In this document: positions 10,746 through 22,121 of the stretch, one piece after another | Layout of the letters: the number at the start of each line of letters is the position of its first letter | Numbering within the stretch: position 1 is the first letter of the stretch | Source: Verpa conica | Taxonomy: Eukaryota > Ascomycota > Pezizomycetes > Pezizales > Morchellaceae | DNA length: 64,000 nucleotides | Assembly: GCA_033030425.1 (NCBI GenBank) | Contig: JAUFSD010000007.1 | Span: 868,001 to 932,000, forward strand | Reading direction: 5' to 3' | Program-made: the position numbers and the translations under genes | The notes under the pieces: generated by a model | What the model saw: only the letters and a program-made list of their open reading frames with translations | Database searches by the model: none | Told to the model about the DNA's origin: nothing

Positions 10746-13052
10746 ACTTAGTGAGGGGCTATAATTGTGATACTCAGTTCAATGGTAGCATGAGGGTGAG
10801 ATGTTATGATTGGGGGCAGAGCCTCACGGGTGTGGGGTGGTGGTGGTCCGTAGGGCTACGCGTTTGTTGCTTGAGGGTGTCGTTGCAGATCAAGGGATGT
10901 TCCGACGTGGGTTTTGTGCGCCGAGTGACATAATGGAATTCAGATAAGGACTATGCATGATGTACTATCGGTCCGAGGGGAGTTCTGGCTGAGACAGTAG
11001 AGCAAGAGTACGGTACCCGGAGCGGAGGAGCCCCCAATCAACGGCGTCCGGAAGCTCAGAGAGGGTTTTTCCATTCTACATGTACTCATACATCTTCTGT
11101 AAGTCAGTCGGACAAAGCTGAAAGCTGTAGGATGTTTCTTTTTTCATCTTTGCCGTGTCTGGTTTATTGGATCCATCATCGTCATGTGCCCATTTCCGAG
11201 TACCTGGCCAGCCAGCCCATCCCGGAGTGCAGTTCCTTTCCTACTACGCGTTTTATTATGAGGGACGGACAGACGTTGCAAGTGGCCTTACGGCACTCTA
11301 ATGACTGACTGACCCGGAACATAACCACACAAACCCTATCAGAATCATCACAAGAGATCAACTTACTCAAAGACTCCATAACTACAACTAATATTGTCTA
11401 TCTATCGAATAATAATAGTAATAACAATAGCACCCCCCTCCCCTTGAAGCCCTCTGATCCTGCTACTACTATTGCCTGTAACCCCGGTTCAATTCTTGTC
11501 CCTTCTAGCCAGAAGCTAGCCCCACCACTCACTACCCACCATCACCGCATACCGTCCGTACATCATACATCCGTCCACCACCACTCCCCTCCCCCATCGC
11601 CGTCATCGCTCTTGTTGTGCCTGTAAGAAATCTGCCGACCTTCGACTATTTACACCCCGTGCAGACGGTACACATCCCGATCCCGTCAATCTGGTCATCC
11701 CGTCATCCCCGCCACTCCCATCATCCTGTCCTCAGGAATTCAGTTCACCGTTCCCACTTGAAACCAACCCTACACACCCTACCCTACCCTACCACCTACC
11801 AGCTTCGACACTTGAGGGACCCAGAAGAACTACTCGCCTGGGATCCGGGGACTACACTTGCGCAACACAACCACCTACCTTCTATTCTACCTATACCTAT
11901 CAGCCCTACCTCCCTTCTGCTCCGCCGCTGCTAACTGGGTCCCCCCTGACCTAGCTTGACCTTAACTTAACATAACTTACCCTACCATACAACTGACGGC
12001 TGAGTGGGAGGCCCTAGACTAGGTTGTCTGAGCTATTTACCGTTGCACCCGACGGCTTATTGGATCACGACCCAGCAAGAACACCATCTTGCAACCCCGG
12101 GAGTTACAGGAGGATTATACATCAGGGAAAACGTTTGTCTAAGCCAGTTTTTGCGGGGATAAGCCGTGTGAGAACTAGGGGCAGAAGAAAAGAATCTTTT
12201 TGGAGGGTGGTAAAGAGAGACACACGAAAAGAAATTTTGTTTCTGTTGCACACTCTTTCTTTCCACAGGTAGGGAATTGAAACGCAAAGGTATCGGGAAA
12301 GTGCCAGGAAGTCGTTCGAGAATTCAATCAAATCAATCATGGTAACTCACCCCCCCTCCCCTTCACTATCCCCGTCCCCTCATCAATTTTATGCGGGCAA
12401 CAGCCGTATATTGTCCCCTCGGCCCGGAGGGTCTTCGTACTTTTATGCCCGCTGATGGCGGAGGGTTTCACTCTATGGCCTTTTTACATTGTCTTCGTGG
12501 TATTCCCAATTGCCTTTCCACTTCTACTCCCCTACACTCACCCGGACATTCATCATTAGTCCCATCTGTCTATCTCTGTGTCTATTTATCTGTCATCTGT
12601 CATCCGTCTGTCTGTCTGTGTGCCCGCCTGTCTGTCTCCGGCTGGACTACCGAAGGAAGCTTCTACCGCTCCTTCTATTCCCAGGCTTTCCCCCACACCA
12701 ACGGGAACCCCCACCCAACTGAGCATCCACCCGCTTCAGCGCGTCAGTCAATTCAGGGTCAAACTTTCTTGATCGCCCAAGCTCAGGCCAGGGTAGCTTT
12801 TATCAATCTGCTTTTGCTCTGCAGTTCTTTTGTTTCAAACCAGACCTTCGGGCTTCTGCAGGCTTATTGCTTCTTTACGCTTCTGCCCGCTGGTTGGTTT
12901 GATATCAAACCTGCATTTTTTTTTCTCCTCCACCCTACTTGACCTTCAAGAAATTTTTTTTTTTTCCCTACTCTTTCTCCCCTCCTCCAACTCAGGCTCT
13001 ACTCCTCACACCCGCAAAAAGAAATCAAAAAGAAAAACAATTCCCCTCCTCC
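10746..13052. other. Long divergent intergenic region (MIS12 and GTR2)
   Basis: A 2.3-kb region between divergent starts. It holds no recognised gene. The part from about 11400 on is pyrimidine- and CCAC-rich on the + strand, as in fungal promoters, and contains a CTGT repeat near 12599-12640. Several open frames here are low-complexity and overlap one another. Confidence 0.45.
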
Positions 13053-13064
13053 ATATATAAGCCA
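13053..13064 (+). promoter_or_regulatory. Putative TATA box of GTR2
   Basis: The string ATATATAAGC lies about 310 bases before the GTR2 ATG and directly after a long CT-rich tract, which is a common arrangement of fungal core promoters. The following leader contains an ACAG/CAGA repeat (13241-13290). Transcription start is inferred. Confidence 0.4.
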
Positions 13065-13374
13065 ACTCGGTGTGGTTGTGAGTACGAGATTATTTTATTT
13101 CTATATTGCTTGCTGCCTGATAGGGCCCTTGATTCAACCCAAACAGCTGAGCTACTGCTTGCTGTACCCATCCAAAGGTTCATCAAAAAAACCGTTCCGT
13201 TTATCATCATCTCGTCTAGCCTTCCATTGCCTCTCGGACAGACCAGACAGACAGGCCCAGACAGGCAGACAGACACAGTCCAGACCATACAGACAGCGCC
13301 CCCCTCCATCCCTTGCCTAACCCAACTATACCCAGTTAGCTCCTGCAGCTCAGCCTATATTCTGCCTCAACCCA

Positions 13375-15008
13375 ATGCCTCCCCTTCCACCCTCATCTGC
13401 TTCCTCTTCGTCTGACGATTTCCCGTACCCACACCCACATACACCCCCTGAGTACTCGTGCAGTTCCATCAATATTCCTATCCAACAGAAGGGCATGATA
13501 TCTGGATACGGGGAGGAACAAGTCAGGGGAAAGAATAGTTACTCACTTGAACGATTTTTGCAGGAACCGGGGAGCCCTAGTACGACTGGAGGGGTAAATG
13601 GGAAATACGGGACTATGAGTCCTGGGTCTAGTGTACAAGGTTATACTGGGCTGGCTGGAAATGGCAGAAGGCCTAGATTGTTACTGATGGGACAGAGAAG
13701 GTGAGTTTTTTTAGTATGCAGTGGTTCCTGATTGAGAGGAACACAGCATCGGGTTCTTGTGGCCTCAGAAGCTTACACTCACTACAGAAGCGGAAAATCA
13801 TCAATCAGCTCGGTGGTTTTCCACAAAATGTCACCAACAGAAACCTTATTCCTCGAATCCACAACGCGGATCCAAAAAGACCCTATTCAGTGAGTCGCCC
13901 CTACTTTTCTCCTACAGAGTTTGCTAAGATTCTACTTCGGTACAGCTCTTTTATGGACTTCCAGGTTTGGGACTTCCCTGGCCAAGTCGACTTCCTTGAC
14001 CCCACTTTCGACTTCGACCACATCTTCGGCGAACTTGGTGCTCTTATCTGGGTCATTGACGCGCAAGACGAATACCTTGACCCTCTTTCTCACCTACATA
14101 CCACTATCGTTGCCATCCAGCGGTCATACCCAGCCATCAATATCGAGGTGTTTATCCACAAAGTTGACGGGCTCAGCGATGAGTACAAACTCGATACACA
14201 GAGGGACATAATGCAGCGTACGCAAGATGAGCTATCCGATAATGGGTTAGACAACGTGCAAGTCTCATATCACCTCACAAGCATATACGATCACTCGATA
14301 TTTGAGGCATTTTCCAAAGTTATCCAAAAGCTCATCCCACAATTGGAGACGCTAGAAAATTTGCTCAATGTCCTTTGTAGTAACAGTGGCATTGAGAAGG
14401 CGTTTTTGTTTGATGTATTGAGTAAAATCTATATCGCCACTGACTCTAGTCCTGTAGATGTGCAGAGTTATGAGATATGTAGTGATTACATCGATGTTAT
14501 TGTAGATGTTAGCGAGATTTACGGGTATGTTTTTTTCCCGACACCCCCCGGGTTCTTTTGTGGCAGTTTTGGTGGCGTCGGTGGCGGATATGTACGATTT
14601 ATGTGGGGGGCTACAAGGGTGTGTACTAACATAACGAGTACAGCTACGACCGCAAAGCACCCGCACAGCTCCCCGATTCTTCTAGCCTTGCATCTAACGA
14701 GCCACCGGTGGAAGATGACGACCAGGTCCCCGAGGCCTCTAGCATTATAAGGCTGCAGAACGGAATGGTGCTGTATCTTCGGGAAATCAACAAGTCAGGG
14801 TCCTAAATCCTATACTCCCACTGCTTTTAAACCCTCTCCCACCGGGAGATTTATCCTTGTTCGTAGAGCTATACTGACTTTGTTGGATAGGTACCTTGCA
14901 CTCATTTGCCTTATGCGCAAAGAAGGAATCGAGAAACAAGGACTCGTCGACTTTAATGTGCAGGTGTTTCAGAATGCATTGCAAAGAGTTTTTGAAGTTG
15001 GACGATAA
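13375..15008 (+). CDS. GTR2: Rag-family GTPase Gtr2 (RagC/D type)
   Basis: Five exons: 13375-13700, 13788-13889, 13946-14524, 14644-14793 and 14891-15008; 424 residues. The first 100 residues are a Pro/Ser-rich extension. The GTPase starts at [13 protein letters not shown] (G1, residues about 106-114). [12 protein letters not shown] and [16 protein letters not shown] (G3) follow, then [10 protein letters not shown] and [22 protein letters not shown] (G4). The Rag C-terminal domain reads [26 protein letters not shown], then [22 protein letters not shown] and [12 protein letters not shown]. The DFPGQ and FHKMSP motifs favour Gtr2/RagC over Gtr1/RagA. Gtr1-Gtr2 heterodimers on the vacuole activate TORC1 in response to amino acids. 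All introns are needed for the family sequence; the last has a GTCAGG donor. A pyrimidine-rich promoter precedes it. Confidence 0.94.
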
Positions 15009-15402
15009 TTCGATTGTTAGAGGGGAAATAATAGTATGGGTGGGGAATATTACCTAATAACTACAAAGACGAATTATTTTTCGTTAAGAGCGAACCATTT
15101 TTAAACACGGCGCTAGGGTTAGGATTAAGGTGATAGATTCTATGCTTTTTTTTGAGGGTATGATGTATGCTATTTTTCGCAGGTTGTTTTTCCATAGCTT
15201 AGGATGTGTTATTTACTTTGACCTTTTGCAGTAAAAATTGGGTATGATATGGATGTAATGAATATTGGTGGTTTTAGAAGAGAAATTTAATGCTGAACTG
15301 ATTCTGAACCCTGGTAATAATCAAAAACGAACTTATATCACGGCCAATTAAGACTCTAGGCCGCACCTAACCGGTATCACTGGCCGCCCTGATATTTATT
15401 TT
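15009..15402. other. GTR2 3' flanking region
   Basis: AT-rich 3' flank of GTR2, with no recognisable gene. Confidence 0.4.
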
Positions 15403-15809
15403 ATATATGTTCTGGCCCATTGGTGGGACGTGCCTATCGGGGGGACGTCCCCTCAACGGACCAACCTGTTGGAGGGACGTCCTCTATATGGGCCAGCCTA
15501 CATCCCCTGTATGGGTAACAACATAAAAAAACACTGAATACAAAAAAACACTTAGAACAAAGCTTCCAGCCTCCTACAAACTTAATAAAGCATAGTATAA
15601 AATCCAAAAAAATCCAAAATATAGTTCAAGATAGATTCATATTTTCTAGCTATTATTCTTATTCTTTTGAGTGTGCCTGTATTAATTGAGCTATACTTTG
15701 TTGGCTTGCCCATGGGTGTCCCTCCAACGGATAGGGCACTTAACAGATTGCCCATTGAGAGGACGTCCCCCCGATAGGCACGTCCCCCCAACGGGCCAGA
15801 ACATATATA
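15403..15809. mobile_element. MITE-like element with long imperfect terminal inverted repeats
   Basis: The left end (from 15403) and the reverse complement of the right end (to 15809) share ATATATGTTCTGGCCC, then TTGG, then GGACGTGCCTATCGGGGGGA. The similarity decays slowly over about 100 bases on each side. The ends carry several copies of the palindromic core GGACGTCC. The 400-bp length, lack of coding capacity and TA-rich borders fit a miniature inverted-repeat transposable element moved by a DNA transposase elsewhere. A TA target duplication is possible but cannot be separated from the TA-rich flanks. A 69-codon frame inside is not considered coding. Confidence 0.7.
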
Positions 15810-16912
15810 CTATTCCTGTTCAGGCACCCTAGGTAATTATTTATATAGCTGTTTCTAGTGGTTTAACAGCCTCTTCAAGGCTTATGATTTCCGAAAAATC
15901 AATCTTCCAGGTCCTAAGACCAAGCCCAAAAGTCACTTAGTTAGGGCTACATTCAAGCATGCATATCCTAATGTGTGAATTGCGGGGTAGCGAGGCAGTA
16001 GGGGTAAGCCCAAACCACCTTTTATAGAGTTGGGTATATCTAATAGTGATAGGACCGTGTAGTCCAGGAAGCAATGTAATCTCTGGTATATAGCTATTGG
16101 TACGTGAAAGCTCTGATATCGTTCAAATTACCAGCTTCAGTAGATGAGTAAAGACCGAGGTTTGTAATCGGGGTAAGGTGTACTACTCGCCTCGAGCGGC
16201 TTCATAGACCATAATAATTAAGACATTGAGCTGTAAATTCCGCGAGAAGCCCCAATCGAAAATTCGGCGGGGTATCAGTGTAAAAGCGCTAAATCATATA
16301 AAATGAATAAATAAATAAAACATCCCTCAGTTTAGGGATGTAATAGGCGGTGTTGTAGTATTGGTAACCAATAGATATAGTGGGACCCGAGTATTATGGT
16401 GTTAATAGGCTTGGCCTAGGAACGTGTATATGTAGGAACCTTGAGCAAGGAAACTCTCGAAGTAAACAGACAATCTACTCCGTCATCTCTCCATTTCACA
16501 ACAGGCGGGCCCGGCCTATAGTCACGAGTGATATTCTATGACTCACGAGTAAAAGCATAAGGCAGAAGGTAAGCTTAGCTTCATTTATCCATAAACTTAT
16601 CCAGCATAATCAACCAGAAGACCTAATATAACGTCCCTCTTCTTTACTCAAGACTTGATCTATTGTTGAAGTAAAACAATTCCCTCCTTCCTTTCTTTAA
16701 GTACTCTTACAGAAAAGATGAATACCGAAAGACTAAAGGTTTCGATATGACTTTCCTTTTTGATATGCTTCCTAACCTCCTTTGATTCGATACTACCAAA
16801 ATCGCACCGGAAAAACCAAACAAAAATAACGAACGCAAACGCACATCAGGCACTCTTGACCAAAGACCACCTAGTTTTCATGAAGCCAGTTGAAATTCAC
16901 ACTAACCTCTTG
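15810..16912. other. AT-rich intergenic region
   Basis: No coding signal. A small hairpin (CATCCCT, 6-base loop, AGGGATG) lies at 16321-16340 after a run of AATAAATAAATAAAA. The right end is the 3' region of the minus-strand hypothetical gene. Confidence 0.4.
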
Positions 16913-18721
16913 CTACTTATTCTCCAGGCCCTTTAACAGAACCCCAAATTCTTCGTTCTCACTGAGAAGCTCCGTCTCTTTCTCCGCACCACCCCCGACG
17001 GTACCATGCTTCTTGATCAACTTCTTCTTGATGCCCTCCTTCGGCCCCTTCACTCCGTTTTCGCCTAGATTCCCCTGTTTCTTCACTTTCTTCTTCAATG
17101 CCCCGTCCCTGGCTGCCTCCTCTCCTTCCTTCGGTGCCTCTGCAGTAGCAACAATCATTGGACTTGGCCAGATAAGATTCATCTTCTTCTGGCGATTCAT
17201 CTCTTCGAGTATTTTGGCAAGTTGGACATCCAAGGTAGCAGCAAGCTTCCTTGGATCACTATCTCGCTCGCACTTTTTCCCCAGCTCCCTATTCTTACGC
17301 TTCAAATTTCTCAATTGATCAATAATATTTTGAACTATCACCAATCGCTTCCTGTGTGAGGCTTCGCCCCAGGTAGGTTCATTGTGAGCCGCGATAAAGG
17401 CTCTGAAGTCGCAGTCTAGAACGTCATCCATAAGTGAGAACCCTCCACAGCTGTTCATCATATCCTGGAAAAGTAGGGCGATGGACAACGGAACATGGGG
17501 AGGGGTATTTTTTTCCACCGGGGGGGTCTCATTGTCGCCGTCCATGGGACTAAGTTCGGCTTCTTGGTAGAGCTATGTAACAATATGTAGGTTAGTGAAT
17601 TAGTCTCCGGAATCGATTTCCAATCTAGCTGTGATGAGATGGATAGGGAGATCTTGAATAAGTGGAGGCCCAGACCCCGGAAACTATCTACCAAACTTTC
17701 TCGGAACTATTATCCATAAAAGTAGTATATATGAGAAAATCAACAAAAATGCCAGGGGTTATAGAAATGTACCTTGAGTTCAGCCCGCGCCTTAGCCAAG
17801 TCGACAATATCATCATCATACCTACAAAAATCCTCCCTAACTTCGTCTAGAAGCTCCAATTCAGCAACTTTCTCCGAAATAGGAGCAACTCCATTGTTGT
17901 TACGTACCATCATTAGCAGCAGCGGAGACTTTGGAAATATCTGAAGTCAAAGCAGTTACATCTCCATTGCCAAGGACGGTCTAGGAGAAGTTAGGATGTC
18001 TAACTTCAGTTAGTTCCCGTTCCCGGGGCTGAACTTACCTCGCTGGTCTCGGTAATAGAGTATACACGACCACTATACTTCTGCTGGCCATCATCTGCAC
18101 TAACAGGGACCTGGCCTGCCCTATGCATTCGGGAACCAAAGAAGAATGCAGCTTTCACCCCGATAAATTCCTCAACACAAGCTTTCTGCTGTCCAGGGTT
18201 CATCTCATAGAAGGCTTCTGCAGAAGGTGCATGGATGTTCATGATGAGCATCCTCGTGGTGTCTTGCACGATTACCATTTGGCCAGGAGTGTACTCCTCA
18301 ACTGGGGGGTCAATGACAGTCTCTCTAGTACGAGAATGTAGCCACTAAAATCATCATCTTAGCGAAACTTCAAGACTAGATGTAGATACTTGTAAGAGTC
18401 ACATACTTTCTCATACGACTCCTCAAAATCTTTCTTCATCCCCTCTTTCTTTACTTCAACAGCAGGATTGATAGACTAGGCCAAAAAAAAACCCCTGTTA
18501 GCCGCAGAATAATACTACCAGGGGACCACATCCGATAGACCCGGTAGATCAGAAGCCCCATATCAAATAACTTAGAGTGACCTCATATCTAGCAGAAGCA
18601 CTCTTGGAAGACTTACGGGAGGCTTAGGCCACCATTCAGGTGCATTAACCGGATATCCGAGACCTTTCTTTGGGGGAATATAATCTTGCATCGAGCTTGA
18701 GTCATAAAGCGCCTGATACAT
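16913..18721 (-). CDS. Unrecognised five-exon protein (435 aa)
   Basis: Proposed exons on the minus strand: 18721-18617, 18475-18407, 18344-18039, 17940-17773 and 17572-16913. All junctions are in phase 0 and use GT..AG introns of 98-200 nt. The protein starts MYQALYDSSSMQDYIPPKKGLGYPV, then APEWWPKPP; the middle contains WLHSRTRETVIDPPVEEYTPGQMVIV and a folded-looking segment FYEMNPGQQKACVEEFIGVKAAFFFGSR. A short coiled-coil-like stretch (ISEKVAELELLDEVREDF) precedes a C-terminal exon with LSIALLFQDMMNSCGGFSLMDDVLD, a helical KRLVIVQNIIDQLRNLKRKN and a Lys-rich tail, which suggests a nuclear or nucleic-acid-associated protein (weak inference). The WWP motif faintly recalls fungal helical-bundle proteins of the YDR124W type, but I cannot confirm that. 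The start was chosen at an ATG that follows a CT-rich leader. The exon 3-4 junction is the least certain. Confidence 0.5.
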
Positions 18722-19612
18722 CTGTGATTACTTGGGTGCTGAGTAGCTATTTTGATAGTTATGTAGCAGGGAGTGTGTTCAAAGGGGTTGGTGGTGGGAG
18801 GAAGAAGGGAGGAAGTGAAGACGGGAAGCCAGTAAAATTCACAGCACGGGCCGAGCGACCCGGCCCAGGTAGACTCATACTAGAGATCCGGCACAAATAG
18901 TAGCTCCTTTTACGATAAGCCAACTCATATAGGTGTCTCATTTTAGTCATTTATTCATATATGGTTAGGTGGGATCAAAGAGAAATGTCAGTGCTTTATT
19001 CTCCGGTGATCTAGGTGGTATTGCTATTTACAGTATAACCGTTTCGGAAAAATACAGAATCAAGATATTTTTCCGGTCTCACCCCGGGATTCTAGAATGT
19101 TTTGCTCTAAGGCCAGCGGGAAGCCGATGAATGTCAGTGTGTATAGTAAGAGCCGGACCGACACCTAGCCTGGTAGAAATGATCTAATATACCGGATTTG
19201 ATGCCAGCTGGGGTGACGTTTACCAAATACCATTATTGTTCATTTGGCTAGCTTAGAGGCGCCTGTGCCCTGTGCCGAAGTGGGTCTCACTATATGTAAT
19301 CTACAATTTGACATACCAGATAGTGCCAATGATTCTAGAGCCGGTTGACTATACAACCTTCATCACATCCAAGAATTCTAGTGTATAACTCATTACACGC
19401 AATAAAAATACAAGATGCAAACAAAAAATACTAGATAGCAAAGCTAAAAAAGAAACCGCGTGCTCCCAAAGAGCTAATGATTCCAAGAAGTAGAACCCCT
19501 AGTCACGAGGCCTGCCTAAAAACTACATTTAGTTCCTAGCCCCTCCAAAAAAAACCCCCCAAGGGGTTAATATATTTATACTAAGGTAAGTAGAGCCGAA
19601 ATTATTCTGCTA
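18722..19612. other. Intergenic region
   Basis: Contains the CT-rich (minus strand) leader of the 435-residue gene near 18760-18850 and the 3' flank of CENP-X. No other gene or repeat recognised. Confidence 0.4.
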
Positions 19613-20040
19613 TCAAAAGTCAAGCAACAATTGCGGCGCCAACTTCTCGAGATCCTCAACCTAGTGCCCTCCCCCCCCCCAACAAACGTACCAACGAGCC
19701 TTAGTCCAATTCGAATCATATCCCGAAATAACCCCTCGGAGAAAAGAATGGAACTTACCTCCAAAAACGCACTCATATTCCTAACCCCTGCCGGATCCTG
19801 CTCGCTCTCCTTTCTGATGGCTGCGGCCCTCCATATCGCCTCCCGAATAAACGTCTTTGTGTATTCTCCGGTCGCGTTCAGCGCTGGTTGAGAGATCCTC
19901 GTCTTCTTCTCCTCAAAGAACTCCTGTAGGAGACGTTGCAACAGCTGCGGGGGGACTCTAACGGTGCTCTCATCATCGTCTTCAGATGGGACAGGCAGGG
20001 GTGGAGATGGGGGATTCTTGGCGGCCTTGCGGGGAGGCAT
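19613..20040 (-). CDS. MHF2: CENP-X / MHF2 histone-fold protein
   Basis: Two exons, 20040-19759 and 19660-19613; 109 residues. The first exon starts MPPRKAAKNPPSPPLPVP with an acidic linker, then VPPQLLQRLLQEFFEEKKTRIS and EYTKTFIREAIWRAAAIRKES, the first helices of a histone fold. After the 98-nt intron (GTAAGT..CACTAG) the tail VEDLEKLAPQLLLDF matches the invariant C-terminus of CENP-X (Mhf2). Without the intron the frame would run into unrelated sequence. Mhf1-Mhf2 (CENP-S/CENP-X) form a tetramer that binds DNA with FANCM/Mph1 helicases in fork repair and belongs to the CENP-T-W-S-X nucleosome-like complex of the inner kinetochore. The length is typical. The intron ends in a G10 tract just upstream of CACTAG on the coding strand. 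Confidence 0.88.
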
Positions 20041-21010
20041 CGTGAGAAATTCCTTAATTGATAAAGCCGAACGGGAGGAGGAGTTTGTTGAGTTGTTTGC
20101 GTAAGTTACGCGATGTCGTACTTGACGATCTTTCCAGGACGACGCGTCGTCCGATGTCGCTTAACTGCCAGGTCAAGTCCCGCATAATAGTGGATCGACG
20201 GTACAACAAGGGGGTCGATATCGGCCCCCGGAAATGTTCAAATGAAGTAAGTTCTTATTTTATTTCAAGTTTCAACCCCCAAACTGACAGGAAGTCCTGC
20301 AGTACCTCTGCTACATCCCGTTTGCCCTTGCCGTCTGGTATTAAGTTTGCTACCGCTTCCACTCATACCCCGAATTTTACAGGTATATGTCCGGTACTAC
20401 GATGCACAAACCAGCCAAGGAACCGTTCCCCAAAAGCAAAGCAAGCTCAGAAACCTCAAGATCCCATGTGTCCTTTCCTTTTTTTCTTATATTTCCCGTT
20501 CACTAGAGTACTGGAGGTTAATATATATATATATATGCACAAAACCGACCATCCCGACCCGCTGCAGCCTAAACACATCCCGTGAATCTTGCATGCCGAT
20601 CGAATAATTAATGTACAGAAAGAGAACCCCCAAAATTGAAACAAAGAAAATGTAGAGCAGTTAGCCGTGAATAGAAAAAAAATACCTCCTATATAATATG
20701 AGGTAGTCTAGTTCGCCGCCGCGGGTGATGGCCGTACAGCTGGTCCCCACCTGGGTAACCATGACAAAGGAAATGCTAACCATTTAGATGTCCGCCGAAA
20801 ATGCGTATACAGCGGCAAAGTGTTAGAAACAACCCAGGAGCCCCGCATAAACCAGTGATACATATAAAAAAACCGACCGACCAACCCAAAAAGGTATTAC
20901 AATAACGAATGGAGAAAAGAAAAGGTGCCCAAAAAAGGAACAGACAACTCCGTGCAAAAAACGCAAATGATCCCTGTGCTACCCCAAGAAAACCCTGCAC
21001 CCCGTATTTC
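20041..21010. other. Intergenic region, possible small spliced gene on + strand
   Basis: Upstream of CENP-X on the + strand there are intron-like signals: a GTAAGT donor at about 20249 with a CTGACAG acceptor near 20290, and a GTATTA donor with a TTTTACAG acceptor ending near 20381. Between them lies a hydrophobic stretch EVLQYLCYIPFALAVW, and after them YMSGTTMHKPAKEPFPKSK. This could be a small membrane protein, but no start exon could be assigned and no family was recognised. A (TA)n run sits at 20521-20536. The remaining part is the 3' flank of the MIF-like gene. Confidence 0.25.
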
Positions 21011-22121
21011 CTACTGCGCCCTACTTTTGCTAAACAGATTAAACATACTCCGCTTCCTCATCCTACCCCCGGCAGTTGTTGGACGTGCTCCATCTGAGTC
21101 TCGTGTCGGAGGCGGGCTACCAACGGCATCGTCGTCTCGCTGCATTGGATCTGGTAGTGATTTCTCATAACTCTTCCGTTCCTTTTTCGATCTGTGCCGT
21201 GACATAGACCTCTTGATACTTTTATCACGAATAATACCCACCTTATCGGCAACCCCAGTCCTAGAAAGCTCCTCTTTCTCCATCAAATCAAGCATCGTGG
21301 TTCCGCCCATTGCATAATTTGCAAAATCAGGGTCGACGAATTTAATGTAACCTCTAGCCCCAATAACTCCCAAGTTGGTGTTGATCCAATCGGAGATTAG
21401 TGCTGCATTTCGTTTGTTGCAGGTGGGCGAAATCATTGTCAAGGAAGTGATAGTGAGCGTGTAGGAGCCGTCAAAAGTCCCTCCCATAATAATGCATGCT
21501 GAGTGGTCGATTGATACGCAGACTGATTCTTCAGTCTTCCCATAGCGCTTTGCGACCATTTCAGACAATGATTTGGCAAATTCAAACTCATTCTCAAGCT
21601 ATATTTTTCCTACATGTCAGCAGAGGTTCAAGACTAGATATAACAAATAGAGGACAAAGATAATAGAGGCTTATGTGGCAAAGGCAAGTGGTTCAATGAA
21701 ACCAAGGGAGAAAAAGAAAAAAAGGGAGAGAAAAAAAAAAAGAAAAAGAAAAAAAGGTCAGGAGGGCAGAAGTCCTTACAATAACGTTTGTTTTTAGCTC
21801 AACCCAGATACCAGCATTTACAGGAACTACTGGACCTGCTTCTCGAACAGCAAAGACCTCCCCGTAGTAGCCGGCGCTTTTCATAGACCGTTTCCTACTG
21901 AAATCGCTCTTGGATGACTTCTTGGATAGCCCAGGAGTAGCCGGTGTGTCCCTCCCGATATCTCGCATATTTTGTGGCCGTGGTGGTGCTATGTTGTCTC
22001 GATCGTCTCCTGCCCCAAAGGACAGATCAGTTGGTGCTGGTGAGGGAGGATCCCTGCGGTCATAAGCAGTATTCTTTGTTGAGGACAAGTGAACTGGTTG
22101 GGATGGTGCAAGGGTAGTCAT
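21011..22121 (-). CDS. MIF-like (macrophage migration inhibitory factor fold) protein with internal domain
   Basis: Two exons, 22121-21780 and 21598-21011; 309 residues. The first 100 residues are disordered and rich in Ser, Pro and Arg, with KKSSKSDFSRKRSMKS. The MIF/tautomerase fold runs from about residue 104 to 230: WVELKTNVILENEFEFAKSL, then MVAKRYGKTEESVCVSIDHS, CIIMGGTFDGSYTLTITSL, and ISDWINTNLGVIGARGYIKF with VDPDFANYAMGG. A basic, Ser-rich tail ends MRKRSMFNLFSKSRAQ. MIF enzymes use an N-terminal Pro as catalytic base. Here the fold is internal and the aligned position is not Pro, so tautomerase activity is unlikely. The ATG at 22121 is the first in the frame; the intron (181 nt) contains a long pyrimidine tract on the coding strand (+ strand AAAG-rich 21715-21757). 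A CT-rich leader lies upstream. Role unknown; multi-domain MIF-like proteins occur in filamentous fungi. Confidence 0.82.

Noticed and set aside
11776..11794. CCCTA repeats resembling telomere sequence
   Set aside because: Only about three copies, inside a CT-rich promoter region; no array.
12391..13320. Several overlapping + strand frames upstream of GTR2
   Set aside because: Pyrimidine-rich promoter and leader; frames are low-complexity and mutually overlapping.
14525..14750. Continuation of the GTR2 frame past YGY
   Set aside because: Reads through intron 3; the conserved Rag C-terminus is found only after splicing.
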